The notes: generated by a model not told the origin, from the sequence alone. Shown: positions 54,063 to 63,617, numbered from the stretch's first letter. The stretch is DNA of 64,000 nucleotides from Thermoanaerobacter ethanolicus JW 200 (GCF_003722315.1 NZ_CP033580.1:310001-374000); one strand, 5' to 3'. Made by a program: numbers and translations.

Positions 54063-54152
54063 TCAATTGATGGTATGTGTTTTATCCCATCTTTCTCCAT
54101 GTATCCTTGGTTCTCTCTCTTCTGCTACTAGATATTGCCGTATCACTTTTAT
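54063..54152 (-). pseudogene. Family A secreted-peptide tail, signal peptide deleted
   Basis: The frame VIRQYLVAEEREPRIHGERW then DKTHTIN matches VMQQYMLAEEREPRVHGD of the intact family A peptides, but the residues after HGE differ completely. A deletion has fused this tail to the upstream control region, removing the signal peptide and start. It shows that the tail after the RxHG core varies between cassettes. Confidence 0.65.
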
Positions 54153-54288
54153 CCTACCATTCTTATCTCTCCCAGTAAAATGGCAAAAACGTTTATAAGC
54201 CCTTCCAATATTTCGTTTCATCGAAGTTATTCGCCTTTTTCTTTCTTTTTCACATTTTTTCATATATCGCCAGTGGAAAATTTTAATT

Positions 54289-54307
54289 TTGTAACTGTAC
54301 GTTACAA
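54289..54307. promoter_or_regulatory. Family A operator palindrome, copy 3
   Basis: TTGTAACT-GTA-CGTTACAA has one mismatch in the right arm. The surrounding about 230 bp matches the region before regulator 29326, down to GAAAATTTAAACTTTAT, but no regulator follows; a crp fragment replaces it. Confidence 0.65.
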
Positions 54308-54426
54308 TAGGCTAAATTTGTAAAATTGCTTCAAAGGCAGTAAAATAAAGCTTTTCAGAGCTTAATAAGTGATGTTTAAAGTTAATTATCTGAAAATTTA
54401 AACTTTATATGTTTATTTTGATATAG

Positions 54427-54536
54427 ATTTAGCAAAATCCCTTCTTTAACATTTACTCCTCTTTCCTTAGCAAAGGTCAAAAGCACGGAGGCAGTCCTTC
54501 CTATTGAATCTCTTAAAGCAAGGTTCTCTATTATAT
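54427..54536 (-). pseudogene. Fragment of the Crp/Fnr gene
   Basis: The frame IIENLALRDSIGRTASVLLT and FAKERGVNVKEGILLNL is nearly identical to residues about 130-165 of the Crp/Fnr regulator at 57782. Only about 110 bp are present, ending at inverted repeat E6. It marks an ectopic duplication. Confidence 0.8.
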
Positions 54537-54540
54537 AGGC

Positions 54541-54624
54541 GGACAAAGGGGACGGACAAAGGGGACGGTTCCTCTTGTCTGATTTTCGAATTTCAGATAA
54601 AAGGAACCGTCCCCGGCGTCTGGG
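54541..54624. repeat. GGGAC-type inverted repeat, copy E6
   Basis: GGACAAAGGGGACGGACAAA, then GGGGACGGTTCCTCTTGTCT, pairs with AGATAAAAGGAACCGTCCCC after a short loop. It has an extra tandem half unit. It lies between the crp fragment and the 3' end of the SurA-like gene. Confidence 0.82.
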
Positions 54625-54632
54625 TAATGTTC

Positions 54633-55349
54633 TCAAAAGCCTTTAAACATATCTTTATATTTATTGTTAATTGTTATTTTGGCACTTTTTAGGTATTCAT
54701 CTATTATACTGTCAACATACCTTTTGTATTCATTTTGCACGTCGTTTGTCATCTCTTCGGCCTTTTTCAATCTCCCGCTCTTTATTCCTTCTTCTATAAT
54801 AGAATTGTACAATTTGCTAAACAACAATATCCTTTTTGCATTGTATTTTTCATAGGTATTCCAATATTCATCTTCTGTCATACCGCTAGTACTAATCAAT
54901 TCATCTAATTTTTTCTTTGCCTCAGGATACTCGTTAAACTCTTTCTTTTCTTTTTCTATATATGCATTTATTTCATTTTGTGAAACCTTTATATTGTATT
55001 TATTTGCTAGATATTCTTGTACTTTTTCCTTGATCAACTTTTGCAATATATAATCATCTATATTATCAGTTTGTACCCCTGATGCCAATGTTAGTCCCTT
55101 TCGTAATTCGAATTCATTGTTGTATATTGGTATACCATTAACTTCTGCAATCACGTCACCTTTATCAATCTGTAATTTATCTTTATTCCCTTTAAAAAAA
55201 GCAGCTACATTTTTAGCAACATTATTAAATCGTAATTCATTCGCTTTCTCCTGCAGATCTGATGCTGAAAATGAAAAAGCACCAACAGCTAAAATAAAAA
55301 GTAGAATGAGACTCACAGTGATTAATATTAAAGGCTTTATTTTTTTCAC
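54633..55349 (-). CDS. SurA-N-like secreted chaperone domain protein
   Basis: This 238-aa protein has an N-terminal membrane anchor (ILITVSLILLFILAVGAFSF) and a SurA/PrsA-type helical chaperone domain. The family block is VIAEVNGIPIYNNEF followed by long helices (IKEKVQEYLANKYNIKVSQN). No parvulin isomerase domain is present. It would act outside the membrane, helping fold exported proteins. It lies 14 bp after the secreted protein gene at 55364, so that protein is its probable client. Confidence 0.8.
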   Translation of the reverse strand: MKKIKPLILITVSLILLFILAVGAFSFSASDLQEKANELRFNNVAKNVAAFFKGNKDKLQIDKGDVIAEVNGIPIYNNEFELRKGLTLASGVQTDNIDDYILQKLIKEKVQEYLANKYNIKVSQNEINAYIEKEKKEFNEYPEAKKKLDELISTSGMTEDEYWNTYEKYNAKRILLFSKLYNSIIEEGIKSGRLKKAEEMTNDVQNEYKRYVDSIIDEYLKSAKITINNKYKDMFKGF

Positions 55350-55363
55350 TTCAATTCACCTCC

Positions 55364-55894
55364 TTAAAAACTAAATGTTAAGGTCGTATAGTCTGCCCAA
55401 TTGTTTGGTATCCAACTAGGATCCAATTGAAAAAGAGTCTTTACAGTAGAATTAACAGTTTTTGTTGTCGTAGAATAATAACTGATTGCATAAGAACTAT
55501 ATAAATCAAAATATATTAACGTATTTGGATTCCAAATTGAGCCATTAGGATTTTTTACGAATTTTGAAGTATCTATTGCACCAATTAAAACTCCAGAACT
55601 AGCATCAACAACGTCAACACCTATTAAGTAACAATTGCCATTACCTATTTCAGGATGATTTGGCAAGTTATTAAAAGCAGCAACATAATGATCACCAATA
55701 GATTTCATGGGGTAATTAATGTAATTAGAAGCACTGTAATTTACGTAAAAAGCGAAAATTTTCATACCCCAATCGCCGGACCACGCATAATGGCGTATAT
55801 AGTTCTGAGTAAAAGCAGCGAAACTTGGAATAATATTGACACTAACCAGTAAAACTACAATTAATATTGATGTTGTTATTTTCTTTATTGCCAT
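55364..55894 (-). CDS. Secreted protein of unknown function, 176 aa
   Basis: A signal peptide (ITTSILIVVLLVSVNIIPSF-AA) precedes a compact, aromatic and beta-rich mature part (YIRHYAWSGDWGMKIFAFYV and LIYFDLYSSYAISYYSTT) with a single cysteine. GGAGG precedes the ATG. It follows the family A peptide at 56033 and precedes a SurA-like chaperone, forming a non-RiPP cargo operon under the signalling cassette. No family is recognised. Confidence 0.65.
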   Translation of the reverse strand: MAIKKITTSILIVVLLVSVNIIPSFAAFTQNYIRHYAWSGDWGMKIFAFYVNYSASNYINYPMKSIGDHYVAAFNNLPNHPEIGNGNCYLIGVDVVDASSGVLIGAIDTSKFVKNPNGSIWNPNTLIYFDLYSSYAISYYSTTTKTVNSTVKTLFQLDPSWIPNNWADYTTLTFSF

Positions 55895-56032
55895 ATTATT
55901 ACCTCCTTTGTTTATAATTTACTTTTTTTAAAATTTTGATTCTTTATTATAAATTTATAAATTTTTGACATGTTTTTACAAAAATTTATAAACTAAATGT
56001 GGCACCCCATAACAAGTTTTTTTATTTGGTCA

Positions 56033-56194
56033 TTAACCTAACCTTTCTTCTCCATGAACTCTTTGCCCTTTCTCATTTGCGATAAAATATTTGTAGGATG
56101 TGTTATTGTGCACAGGACTTATATTTACCTTAAAATAACTAAACACACCTGTAAGTAGCACTACTAAACTCAACAATGTTATAAATTTTCTCAA
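56033..56194 (-). CDS. Family A secreted signal-peptide precursor, divergent (TTG start)
   Basis: This 53-aa peptide starts at a TTG. A basic residue pair and hydrophobic helix (FITLLSLVVLLTGVFSYF) precede a tail ending YFIANEKGQRVHGEERLG. The length, start type, helix and R-V-H-G-E core match the peptides at 28762 and 51546, while the rest has diverged. It faces the family A regulator at 56506 and precedes two secreted-protein genes. The ribosome site (GGGG) is weak. Confidence 0.65.
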   Translation of the reverse strand: MRKFITLLSLVVLLTGVFSYFKVNISPVHNNTSYKYFIANEKGQRVHGEERLG

Positions 56195-56373
56195 TTTTTC
56201 TTACCCCATATATTTCCTTCACCTTCATAATAACATCTTTATACTTATTAGTAAAAGTGATATAATATTAGAAAACATTAATAAGGACTTTTTACAGATG
56301 GTTACATAAATTTACCTCTCCTATCCTTGATTTTTTAACTATTTTCATATATTGCCATTGAAAAAATGATAAA

Positions 56374-56392
56374 CTGTAACTTTCAGTTACAG
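56374..56392. promoter_or_regulatory. Family A operator palindrome, copy 4, with compensatory change
   Basis: CTGTAACT-TTC-AGTTACAG. Both outer bases changed relative to TTGTAACT/AGTTACAA and the pairing is kept. It lies between the divergent peptide gene and the regulator, as in the other cassettes. Confidence 0.72.
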
Positions 56393-56505
56393 GTCAGAAA
56401 TTTCAGAAAAAACCTCAAAATCAGTAAAATCAATGGTTAGAAAGGAATAAAGGAAATTTTTTGAAATAAATTATCTGAAAATTTAAACTTTATGTGGTGA
56501 TATTT

Positions 56506-57798
56506 ATGAATATTTCTATTGGCACTAAAATAAAGTCTTTAAGGCTTCAAAAGAAGCTTTCTCAAAGTGAACTGTGTGGAAATTTTATGAATAGAGTAGT
56601 CCTAAGCAGAATTGAAAATGGCAAAGCATTGCCTTCTTTAGAGCAACTTATTTATATAGCTGAAAAACTTGAAGTGCCTGTAAGTTATTTTTTTAGTGAT
56701 TTGAAGGATACCTCATGCATTAATAATGCAGAAAGTTTTTCTTCAATTATTAAGGAGTTATTTTACAGTTAAAATTATTACGACATTGTAAAATTAGTAG
56801 AAGACAATTATAATGAATTTTGTAAAATGGAGGATTTTAACAAATATTATTGCGCAGGTATGGCTTATTTTTATTCTAAATTGTTTAATAAGGCTTTTAA
56901 ACTACTCAGAAAATATGTGAAAATTTTTACTACTTCCTGTGAAGAGATTCAAAAAGAAAATATAGATAATTTTGGTAACGCATTAAACACCTTGTTTAAA
57001 ATTATGCTGAGAAATAATAATTTAGAAAAAGGTATAAATTATTTAGAGCTTGCAAAAAAATATTTACACTACTTCAAGACTTTAAACCGTCCCATAAGTT
57101 TTATTATACACAATAATTTAGCTTATGCTTATCTTAAAACTTGCCAATTTCAAAAAGTAGTAACTCTACTAGAAAGCTTTATAAATTCCGAGGCTAACTT
57201 TATACATATAAATATCATGCCTGATATTTATATATCTCTAAATATTGCTTGTTATAATATAGGAGATTATGACAAGTCTATTTATTACATTAAAAAAGCC
57301 ATTTTGCTTTTTGAATATATGGAAAAATATTCTGATACGGCAGAGTGTTATTTAAATTATATAAACGCCATAAGGTATAGTGGCAATTTTGAAGAAGCTT
57401 TTAAAATTCTTGAGGAAAATAAAAAAAAATTTAGGGGTAATCCTGAAATTTATTATAAATTTGTAAACCAGGAAATGATACTTTATTTTAACACAGGCCA
57501 ATACGATAAAATAGTTGAAATCTCAGAAGAAATTGACATTTCTCTTTTCAACCACAGAGGAAAAAGGGAATACGAATTTATGTTAGGACATATAAAGTAT
57601 TTGCAGGAAGAGCCCTTTGAAGCATATAATTTGCTTAAAAAATGTGAAAATTATTTTTTGACTCATAAATATTATGGAGATTTGTGTATGCTCTATGAGG
57701 ATTTATATTGTATAACAGATAATCCCATTTATAAGAAGAAAAAAGACGAATGTAAAAACAAAATTGGAAGAAAAAATATCACTACAACATCTCTTTAA
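56506..57798 (+). pseudogene. XRE-HTH/TPR regulator, family A, divergent copy with an in-frame stop
   Basis: From the ATG at 56506 (GTGGTG upstream) the frame encodes the XRE domain (LSQSELCGNFMNRVVLSRIE). A TAA at 56770-56772 replaces a lysine codon of the relatives, and the same frame continues as the TPR domain to 57798. Sequence on both sides is well conserved at about 60% identity to the other family A regulators, so the mutation looks recent. The two parts might be made separately, or the stop might be a sequencing error. Confidence 0.8.
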
Positions 57799-58459
57799 GC
57801 TTTTTTACATCTCTAATTATTATTTTCTGCCTGTCAAGATGTATTATCCCCTCTTTGTCCATTTGGCTTAAAATCCTTGTGACATTTTCTCTTGATGTGC
57901 CGACTATGTTGGCAAGGTCTTGCCTATTGAGATTTAAATCTAATAAAATTCCTTCTTTTGTGTTTATTCCTCTCTCTTTTGCAAAAGTGAGAAGCACAGA
58001 AGCCGTTCTGCCAATAGAATCTCTTAAGGCAAGATTTTCTATTATGACAGCTACATTTTTTAGCCTTTTCGCCATAAGTTTAATAATGCTTAAGGCTATT
58101 TCGCTGTTTTTTAGTATCAAGTTTTCTATGTCTTGATTTTTAAGCATAATCACTTCGGAGTCCTCTATAGCCTCTGCAGTTGCAGGATATTCTCCACCGA
58201 CAAATAGAATAGACTCAGCAAATACGTCTCCTTTTTCCATTATTTTAATAATGTACTCTTTCCCGATAGAAGATGTTTTTGATATTTTAACTTTGCCAGA
58301 TTTTACAAAATATATAGCTTCTCCCTTTTCCCCCTCCATGAAAATAATAGACCCTTTTTTAAAAAAGTTGATAGTTGAAATTTTATGTATCTCTTCAAGG
58401 GATTTATCCTCCAGCTCATTAAAATAAGGAACTTTTTTAAGGTAATCAAAATCAGCCAT
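57782..58459 (-). CDS. Crp/Fnr-family transcriptional regulator
   Basis: This 225-aa protein has an N-terminal cyclic-nucleotide-binding-type beta barrel (GSIIFMEGEKGEAIYFVKSG), a dimer helix, and a C-terminal winged helix (RQDLANIVGTSRENVTRILS). No Fnr-type cysteine cluster is seen, so the effector is unknown. It starts at MADFDYLK (58459) or at an ATG 12 bases earlier. Its end overlaps the converging regulator by 17 bp. It lies downstream of dnaB in the core block. Confidence 0.87.
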   Translation of the reverse strand: MADFDYLKKVPYFNELEDKSLEEIHKISTINFFKKGSIIFMEGEKGEAIYFVKSGKVKISKTSSIGKEYIIKIMEKGDVFAESILFVGGEYPATAEAIEDSEVIMLKNQDIENLILKNSEIALSIIKLMAKRLKNVAVIIENLALRDSIGRTASVLLTFAKERGINTKEGILLDLNLNRQDLANIVGTSRENVTRILSQMDKEGIIHLDRQKIIIRDVKKLKEML

Positions 58460-58495
58460 AATGACTTTCATCCCTTCTCAGAAATAGACTAAAGA

Positions 58496-59824
58496 TTATT
58501 CCGTTCTATATTTATCAAGACTTACAAATTTTGTATACTGTGCAAGCCATAAAAGTTCCACTGTCCCTGTGGGCCCATTTCTGTGTTTTGCAATTATAAC
58601 TTCTGCTATGTTTTTCTTTTCAGAATCTTTATGATAGTAATCATCTCTGTACAAAAACATTACTATGTCAGCGTCCTGCTCTATTGCTCCAGATTCTCTC
58701 AAATCGCTTAAAATAGGTCTGTGGTCTGACCTAGACTCAGGTGCACGTGAAAGCTGTGAAAGGGTGATTACAGGAACATTGAGTTCTCTTGCTAAACTTT
58801 TAAGAGACCTCGATATTTCTGAAATTTCTTGTTGCCTGTTTTCTGCCCTTCCTCTTCCCTGCATAAGCTGCAGATAATCTATCATCACCAAGCCCAATCC
58901 TTTTTCCAGTTTAAGGCGCCGGCACTTCGCCCTTATGTCCATTACGCCAATTCCAGGGGTATCATCAATATAGATAGGAGCTTTAGAAAGAGGAGTCATC
59001 GCAGCTGCCAGTTTCATCCAGTCATCTTCATCAAGGTTTCCTGTCCTAAGCTTTTGGCTATCTATATTGGCAGTAGAACAGATAAGCCTGTTTACCAACT
59101 GCTCTTTTGACATCTCTAAGCTAAATATGGCAACAGGAAGGCCTGTCAAAAGAGCTGCATTTTGAGCAATATTTAAAGCAAAAGAGGTTTTTCCCATTGA
59201 AGGTCTTGCTGCGACTAATATAAAGTCAGAGGGCTGAAAGCCGGCAGTTTTTAAGTCAAGGTCAGGAAAGCCAGAGGGAATTCCCGTAAGCTGTCCTTTG
59301 TTTTTGTAAAGTTCTTCTATTTTATAAAAGGTATTCATTAACACGTCTTTTATAGGTGAAAAATTAGTAGTGTTTCTTCCTTGAGCTATATCAAATATTT
59401 TTTGTTCTGCTATGTCAAGGACAGTTTCTACGTCATCCCCTTCGTAACTTAACTCCATAATCTCTGAAGAGGCCTCAATGAGCCTTCTCAATGTAGCCTT
59501 TTCTTTTATAAGCTTTGCATAGTAAGATACGTTAGCAGTGGTAATAACATTGGAAGACAGGCTTGCTATATAATCAATTCCGCCAACAGCCTCCAGCATG
59601 TTTCGCTTTCTAAGTTCATCAACTACTGTCACAAGGTCAACGGGGATGTCTTTTTCAAACATCTCCATCATTACATCGAATAATTTTTTGTGGGATTCTT
59701 TATAAAAGTCGTCGGCTTTTATTATTTCAGAAACGTCTATTATAGCATCCCTAGATAAAAGCATTGACCCTAAGACGGATTGTTCAGCTTCTATGTTTTG
59801 GGGAGGGATTTTGCTCCACTCCAT
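58496..59824 (-). CDS. dnaB: Replicative DNA helicase DnaB
   Basis: This 442-aa hexameric helicase unwinds DNA at the replication fork. The N-terminal primase-interacting domain begins PPQNIEAEQSVLGSML. The RecA-type motor has Walker A ARPSMGKTSFALN (about residue 206) and Walker B LVMIDYLQLM, with the GAIEQDADIVMFLYR block. No intein is present. It follows rplI by 22 bp in the conserved gdpP-rplI-dnaB order typical of Firmicutes near the origin. Confidence 0.97.
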   Translation of the reverse strand: MEWSKIPPQNIEAEQSVLGSMLLSRDAIIDVSEIIKADDFYKESHKKLFDVMMEMFEKDIPVDLVTVVDELRKRNMLEAVGGIDYIASLSSNVITTANVSYYAKLIKEKATLRRLIEASSEIMELSYEGDDVETVLDIAEQKIFDIAQGRNTTNFSPIKDVLMNTFYKIEELYKNKGQLTGIPSGFPDLDLKTAGFQPSDFILVAARPSMGKTSFALNIAQNAALLTGLPVAIFSLEMSKEQLVNRLICSTANIDSQKLRTGNLDEDDWMKLAAAMTPLSKAPIYIDDTPGIGVMDIRAKCRRLKLEKGLGLVMIDYLQLMQGRGRAENRQQEISEISRSLKSLARELNVPVITLSQLSRAPESRSDHRPILSDLRESGAIEQDADIVMFLYRDDYYHKDSEKKNIAEVIIAKHRNGPTGTVELLWLAQYTKFVSLDKYRTE

Positions 59825-59846
59825 CCTTATTCCCCCCTTGCTTTAA

Positions 59847-60290
59847 TTACTCTGCCACAACATCTACCTTCACTTTTGCTATGACTCCTTGATAAAGTTT
59901 TATGTCTACATAATAGGTACCTGTAGTCTTTACAGTCTCGTCAAAAGATATTTTCTTCTTATCAATGTCAAAGCCTTTCTCCTTTAAAGCCTCTTCTACG
60001 TCTTTTGAAGTGATAGATCCAAAAAGTTTACCATTTTCTCCTGCTTTTACTTTTAAAACTAAGCTTAAGTTTGAAAGCTTTTGGGCCATTTCTTTTGCTT
60101 CCTCTAATTCTTGCTGTCTCTTTTTCTCTTCTGCCTTTTTCTTTTCATTAAGCACTTTTATGTTGGATTCTGTAGCCTCTATGGCAAGTCCTCTTGGAAG
60201 GAGATAATTTCTCCCATACCCGTCGCTGACATTTACAATTTCTCCTGCTTTTCCTACATTTTTAACATCTTTTACTAATATAACTTTCAT
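59847..60290 (-). CDS. rplI: 50S ribosomal protein L9
   Basis: This 147-aa protein has the L9 N-terminal signature [20 protein letters not shown] then YLLPRGLA, a long connecting helix of Lys/Glu residues and the C-terminal rRNA-binding domain ([16 protein letters not shown]). It binds 23S rRNA at the base of the L1 stalk. Its ATG overlaps the gdpP stop as ATGA. Confidence 0.97.
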   Translation of the reverse strand: MKVILVKDVKNVGKAGEIVNVSDGYGRNYLLPRGLAIEATESNIKVLNEKKKAEEKKRQQELEEAKEMAQKLSNLSLVLKVKAGENGKLFGSITSKDVEEALKEKGFDIDKKKISFDETVKTTGTYYVDIKLYQGVIAKVKVDVVAE

Positions 60291-62254
60291 TTGTCTTCAC
60301 CTTCCTCTTCAAAATATTCTTTAATAGCATTTTTTAAGTCTTGCAGTACTTCCTCTATAGGCTTTTTGACCTGAGCTCCTGCAACAGTTAAATGTCCTCC
60401 TCCACCAAGCTTTTCAAGGATAACTTGAACATTTATGTCTCCAAGAGAGCGTCCGCTTATGGCTACATCTTCTTCTCTTTTTAAAAGGACAAAAGAGGCT
60501 TGTACTCCCTTTATTGTAAGAAGTTCATCAGCAGCCTGGGCTATGATGAGATTGTTGGCATTTGGAGGGCTAACTGCTATTGCAATGCCGTTATCCAATA
60601 TCTCGGCATTTTTCACTATTGAAGCTTTTATTATGTAAGAATCTAAGTCATTTTGGAAAAGCTGCTTAACAGAGGTTGTATCTGCCCCTTTTCTCCTCAA
60701 AAAGGAGGCTGCTTCAAAAGTCCTGGAACCTGTCCTGAAAGTGAAATTTTTTGTATCCACTGATATTCCTGCCATTAAAGCCTCAGCTTCTATAGGTTTT
60801 ATGTCAATCTTGTCTACCATATACTGCAAAATTTCTGTGACTAATTCGCTAGCAGAAGAAGCATAAGGCTCTAAATAGACAAGCAAGGCTTTATCAATAA
60901 ACTCTTTCCCTCTTCTATGGTGGTCTATTACAACTATTCTGTCTATAATATCTACAATTTCGGGATAAGTAAGATAACTGGGTCTATGGGTATCAACAAC
61001 TATTAAAAGGCTGTTTTGGTCCACCATGTTTTTAACTTCACTGCTTTTTATAAATAAATCTTCATAGCCTTTTGTGTTTTGTATTTTCTTTACCAATTCA
61101 TCTATTGCTACATTAGATTTATCTAATATTATATAGGCTTTTTTACCTAAAGACATGCTGGCTCTATACATGCCAATTGCAGCACCTAATGAATCAAAGT
61201 CCATAAAGTTGTGACCCATTATGAAAATGGTAGAGGATTCTTTTATGAGCTCTTTTATAGCGTGGGCAATTACTCTCGCCTTTACTTTTGTCCTCTTTTC
61301 AACAGCTTGTGTTCTTCCTCCATAAAACGAAATTTTATCTCCTCTTTTTATTACTGCTTGGTCTCCTCCTCGCCCTAATGCTAAGTCTAAGGCGCTAGAG
61401 GCATATTCATTTAAGGCTAAAAAGTCATTGGCATCTGCTCCAATTCCTATGCTTAAAGTTAAAGGGATTTTTATCTCTTCTCCAATTTCTCTCACTTTAT
61501 CCAATATTTCAAATTTATTTTCTTCTAAGCTTTTTAATCCTTCCTCTTTAAATACGACAAAGTATTTATCATCATCATATTTTTTCATAAAAGCTTTTAT
61601 TGAGGAAGCCCATTCTGAAAGTTTTTTTTCTATTTCTGAAGAAACCACCGCTTTTTTAATATCTTCTATTGCCATCATCGCTTCTTCGTAGTTGTCAATT
61701 ATTATATGCCCTACCACAGGTCTATCGAAAGCTAAAGATTTCTTAAGCTGAATGTATTCAGTGTTATCAAGGAATAAAAGAGTACAGCTTAGGTCCTTCC
61801 CTTTTTTTCTTTTTGCTTGAGAATCTACTTTTAACACGGAATAGTACCGGCCATTGAACTCTATTTGGTTTTTTTTGTCATCTATTTTGTTTCCAGCATA
61901 TTTTTTTATCAATTTCTTTATCTCTTCATTTTCATTAAAGACCTGAGAATAGTTTAAATTATACCACAGGATTTCTCCGTTATCATTTAAAATAACGGCA
62001 GGAATTGGCATCTTTGCTAAAACGCTTTTTGATGCCTTATCAACATTGAAAAATATATTTTCTATATATTTATCCAATTCTAATCGCTTTTTCTTTACGC
62101 CATAGTATTCACTTAAAAGCACATAAAGAAAGATGATTAATGAAATAGAAGCAATTATCTCGTTGTAGTAAAACATTAAAACTATTAATAAAGCTGATAG
62201 TAAAATATTTATCACATTGACAGAAGAAATTATTTTATAAAATTTCTTATCCAC
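60287..62254 (-). CDS. gdpP: Cyclic-di-AMP phosphodiesterase (GdpP/YybT)
   Basis: This protein of about 655 aa has two N-terminal membrane helices, a PAS-like domain ([18 protein letters not shown]), a degenerate GGDEF domain, and a DHH/DHHA1 phosphodiesterase. The DHH part shows [23 protein letters not shown] and VVIDHHRRG, and the DHHA1 part [12 protein letters not shown]. It hydrolyses c-di-AMP, which controls osmolyte balance and wall stress. I prefer the GTG at 62254 (GAGAGGTG upstream) over the ATG at 62269. It forms an operon yybS-gdpP-rplI-dnaB. Confidence 0.94.
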   Translation of the reverse strand: MDKKFYKIISSVNVINILLSALLIVLMFYYNEIIASISLIIFLYVLLSEYYGVKKKRLELDKYIENIFFNVDKASKSVLAKMPIPAVILNDNGEILWYNLNYSQVFNENEEIKKLIKKYAGNKIDDKKNQIEFNGRYYSVLKVDSQAKRKKGKDLSCTLLFLDNTEYIQLKKSLAFDRPVVGHIIIDNYEEAMMAIEDIKKAVVSSEIEKKLSEWASSIKAFMKKYDDDKYFVVFKEEGLKSLEENKFEILDKVREIGEEIKIPLTLSIGIGADANDFLALNEYASSALDLALGRGGDQAVIKRGDKISFYGGRTQAVEKRTKVKARVIAHAIKELIKESSTIFIMGHNFMDFDSLGAAIGMYRASMSLGKKAYIILDKSNVAIDELVKKIQNTKGYEDLFIKSSEVKNMVDQNSLLIVVDTHRPSYLTYPEIVDIIDRIVVIDHHRRGKEFIDKALLVYLEPYASSASELVTEILQYMVDKIDIKPIEAEALMAGISVDTKNFTFRTGSRTFEAASFLRRKGADTTSVKQLFQNDLDSYIIKASIVKNAEILDNGIAIAVSPPNANNLIIAQAADELLTIKGVQASFVLLKREEDVAISGRSLGDINVQVILEKLGGGGHLTVAGAQVKKPIEEVLQDLKNAIKEYFEEEGEDK

Positions 62255-62272
62255 AAAAACACCTCTCATTTT

Positions 62273-63181
62273 CTAACTCATGTATTTCCTTAAATCCATA
62301 CTGGTATCTGCAATACCTATTATGGTAAATAGCCAAGAGGTAAGAGGAAAAAGAAATAAAAATACAAGGATTAAGTTAGCAGCCAATGATTTCATATTCA
62401 GTTTATGAGTTAAATAATATTTTACTACCGCCAAGCCTCCTAAAGTAAAACCTAGAGAAAGCAATACTATTATATTGGTAGTTATTGCTTCAGGTTGCTT
62501 TAGAAAATATTGATATAACAACACTCCAATAAAAATCCATCCTGTGACATAAGGCATTTTCCATTCTTCAAAAGGAGGAAGTGCTTCTATATAGACCCTT
62601 TGAGTTTTTAAGATTTTGGATATAATTATATAATTAATTAAAATGACAGCTACGACCGCGATTATTATAGATGCAGGTAAAATCATTTTTAGCATTTCTT
62701 CAATTGTTAATAAATTGCTTTTTATAGCCGAAAAGTTTGGATGTCCCTGATAAATAGATAATACTTCTTTTGTGCTCATATCAATTGCCTTAAAAAACTG
62801 ATCGAGTGCATTTATTTTGAAAGCCACTTTTATGAAATAAAATATTACAATCACACCAAATATTGACACAACAGAAGTATCTATAAGTGTCTCACTAGCT
62901 TTACGTTTTTTCGATATTAAATACCCCATAACAAATCCTTGTAAGGCAAAAAATAAACTTGTAAAAGCTGTACCTATATCTGTAAAAATTACATTTACAA
63001 TAAATACAGCAAAAGATGATGCAATAGCATAAGATTCAGAACTTCTTATACAAGTTATAGCAATGGGAGCTGGTATCAAAAAAAATAGCACAAATAAGGG
63101 CGGAATATACACTCCTATTAATGTCATTACTACAGCCATTGCTGTCATCATTGCCGCATTGGTAAGTTTTCGTAAATCCAT
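62273..63181 (-). CDS. YybS-family (DUF2232) membrane protein
   Basis: This 302-aa protein has about eight membrane helices, starting LTNAAMMTAMAVVMTLIGVY, a pattern shared with ECF-transporter-like S components. DUF2232/YybS proteins are commonly encoded just upstream of gdpP, as here, but their role is not settled. The start at 63181 (MDLRKLTN) is preceded by GCGGGAG. It overlaps or nearly touches the MazG-like gene, in one operon. Confidence 0.87.
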   Translation of the reverse strand: MDLRKLTNAAMMTAMAVVMTLIGVYIPPLFVLFFLIPAPIAITCIRSSESYAIASSFAVFIVNVIFTDIGTAFTSLFFALQGFVMGYLISKKRKASETLIDTSVVSIFGVIVIFYFIKVAFKINALDQFFKAIDMSTKEVLSIYQGHPNFSAIKSNLLTIEEMLKMILPASIIIAVVAVILINYIIISKILKTQRVYIEALPPFEEWKMPYVTGWIFIGVLLYQYFLKQPEAITTNIIVLLSLGFTLGGLAVVKYYLTHKLNMKSLAANLILVFLFLFPLTSWLFTIIGIADTSMDLRKYMS

Positions 63182-63189
63182 TAAATCAA

Positions 63190-63498
63190 TCACTCCCGCT
63201 TTCTACCCTTTATGTATCTCTCTAATCCAGAAAAATTATATTCTCCTTCAAAGTCTTTATCAATAATTTGAAGTTTGAGTTTTTTTTGAAGCGCTTCATC
63301 TATTTCTTCAAAGTCATAGCCTAATTTCTCTCCTAATAAGTACGCAGAAATTAAAATATCACAAAGATTGTCTACTAACACTTCTCCACTTTCATCTTCA
63401 TTAAAGGCTTTCAAAAGAGAATATACTTTTCCTAAAATTTTTATTTTTAAATTTTCAATACTCCTTATGTTTTTAGCAATCTCAAGATTATTTTTCAT
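63190..63498 (-). CDS. MazG-like family protein
   Basis: This small all-helical 102-aa protein contains the MazG-like pattern ENLKIKILGKVYSLLKAFNE then EDESGEVLVDNLCDILISAY, in which the acidic residues would coordinate magnesium for nucleotide pyrophosphohydrolysis. Members of this small family sit upstream of yybS in several clostridia. AAAGGTGG precedes the ATG. A group II intron lies directly upstream. Confidence 0.78.
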   Translation of the reverse strand: MKNNLEIAKNIRSIENLKIKILGKVYSLLKAFNEDESGEVLVDNLCDILISAYLLGEKLGYDFEEIDEALQKKLKLQIIDKDFEGEYNFSGLERYIKGRKRE

Positions 63499-63539
63499 AC
63501 TTTTATTCCACCTTTATTTTTGACAGCTTTTTTAAATAA

Positions 63540-63617
63540 TCGAGTAGGAGCTGAATAATTATTTTATTCAGCGTCCTCTCACACCACCGTACGTACCGTT
63601 CGGTATACGGCGGTTCA
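63540..63617 (-). ncRNA. Group II intron domains V and VI (3' end)
   Basis: On the minus strand GAACCGCCGTATACC-GAAC-GGTACGTACGGTGG forms the domain V hairpin with its catalytic-triad-side bulge. It is followed by GAGAGGACGCTGAATAA and its complement TTATTCAGC as domain VI. The intron 3' end is near 63540, about 40 bp before the MazG-like start. This places the intron in the leader of the yybS-gdpP operon. Confidence 0.82.

Noticed and set aside
54063-54263. Intact 66-aa basic protein
   Set aside because: Its N-terminal half is the control region read in a chance frame; only the VIRQYLVAEEREPRIHGE part corresponds to the peptide family.
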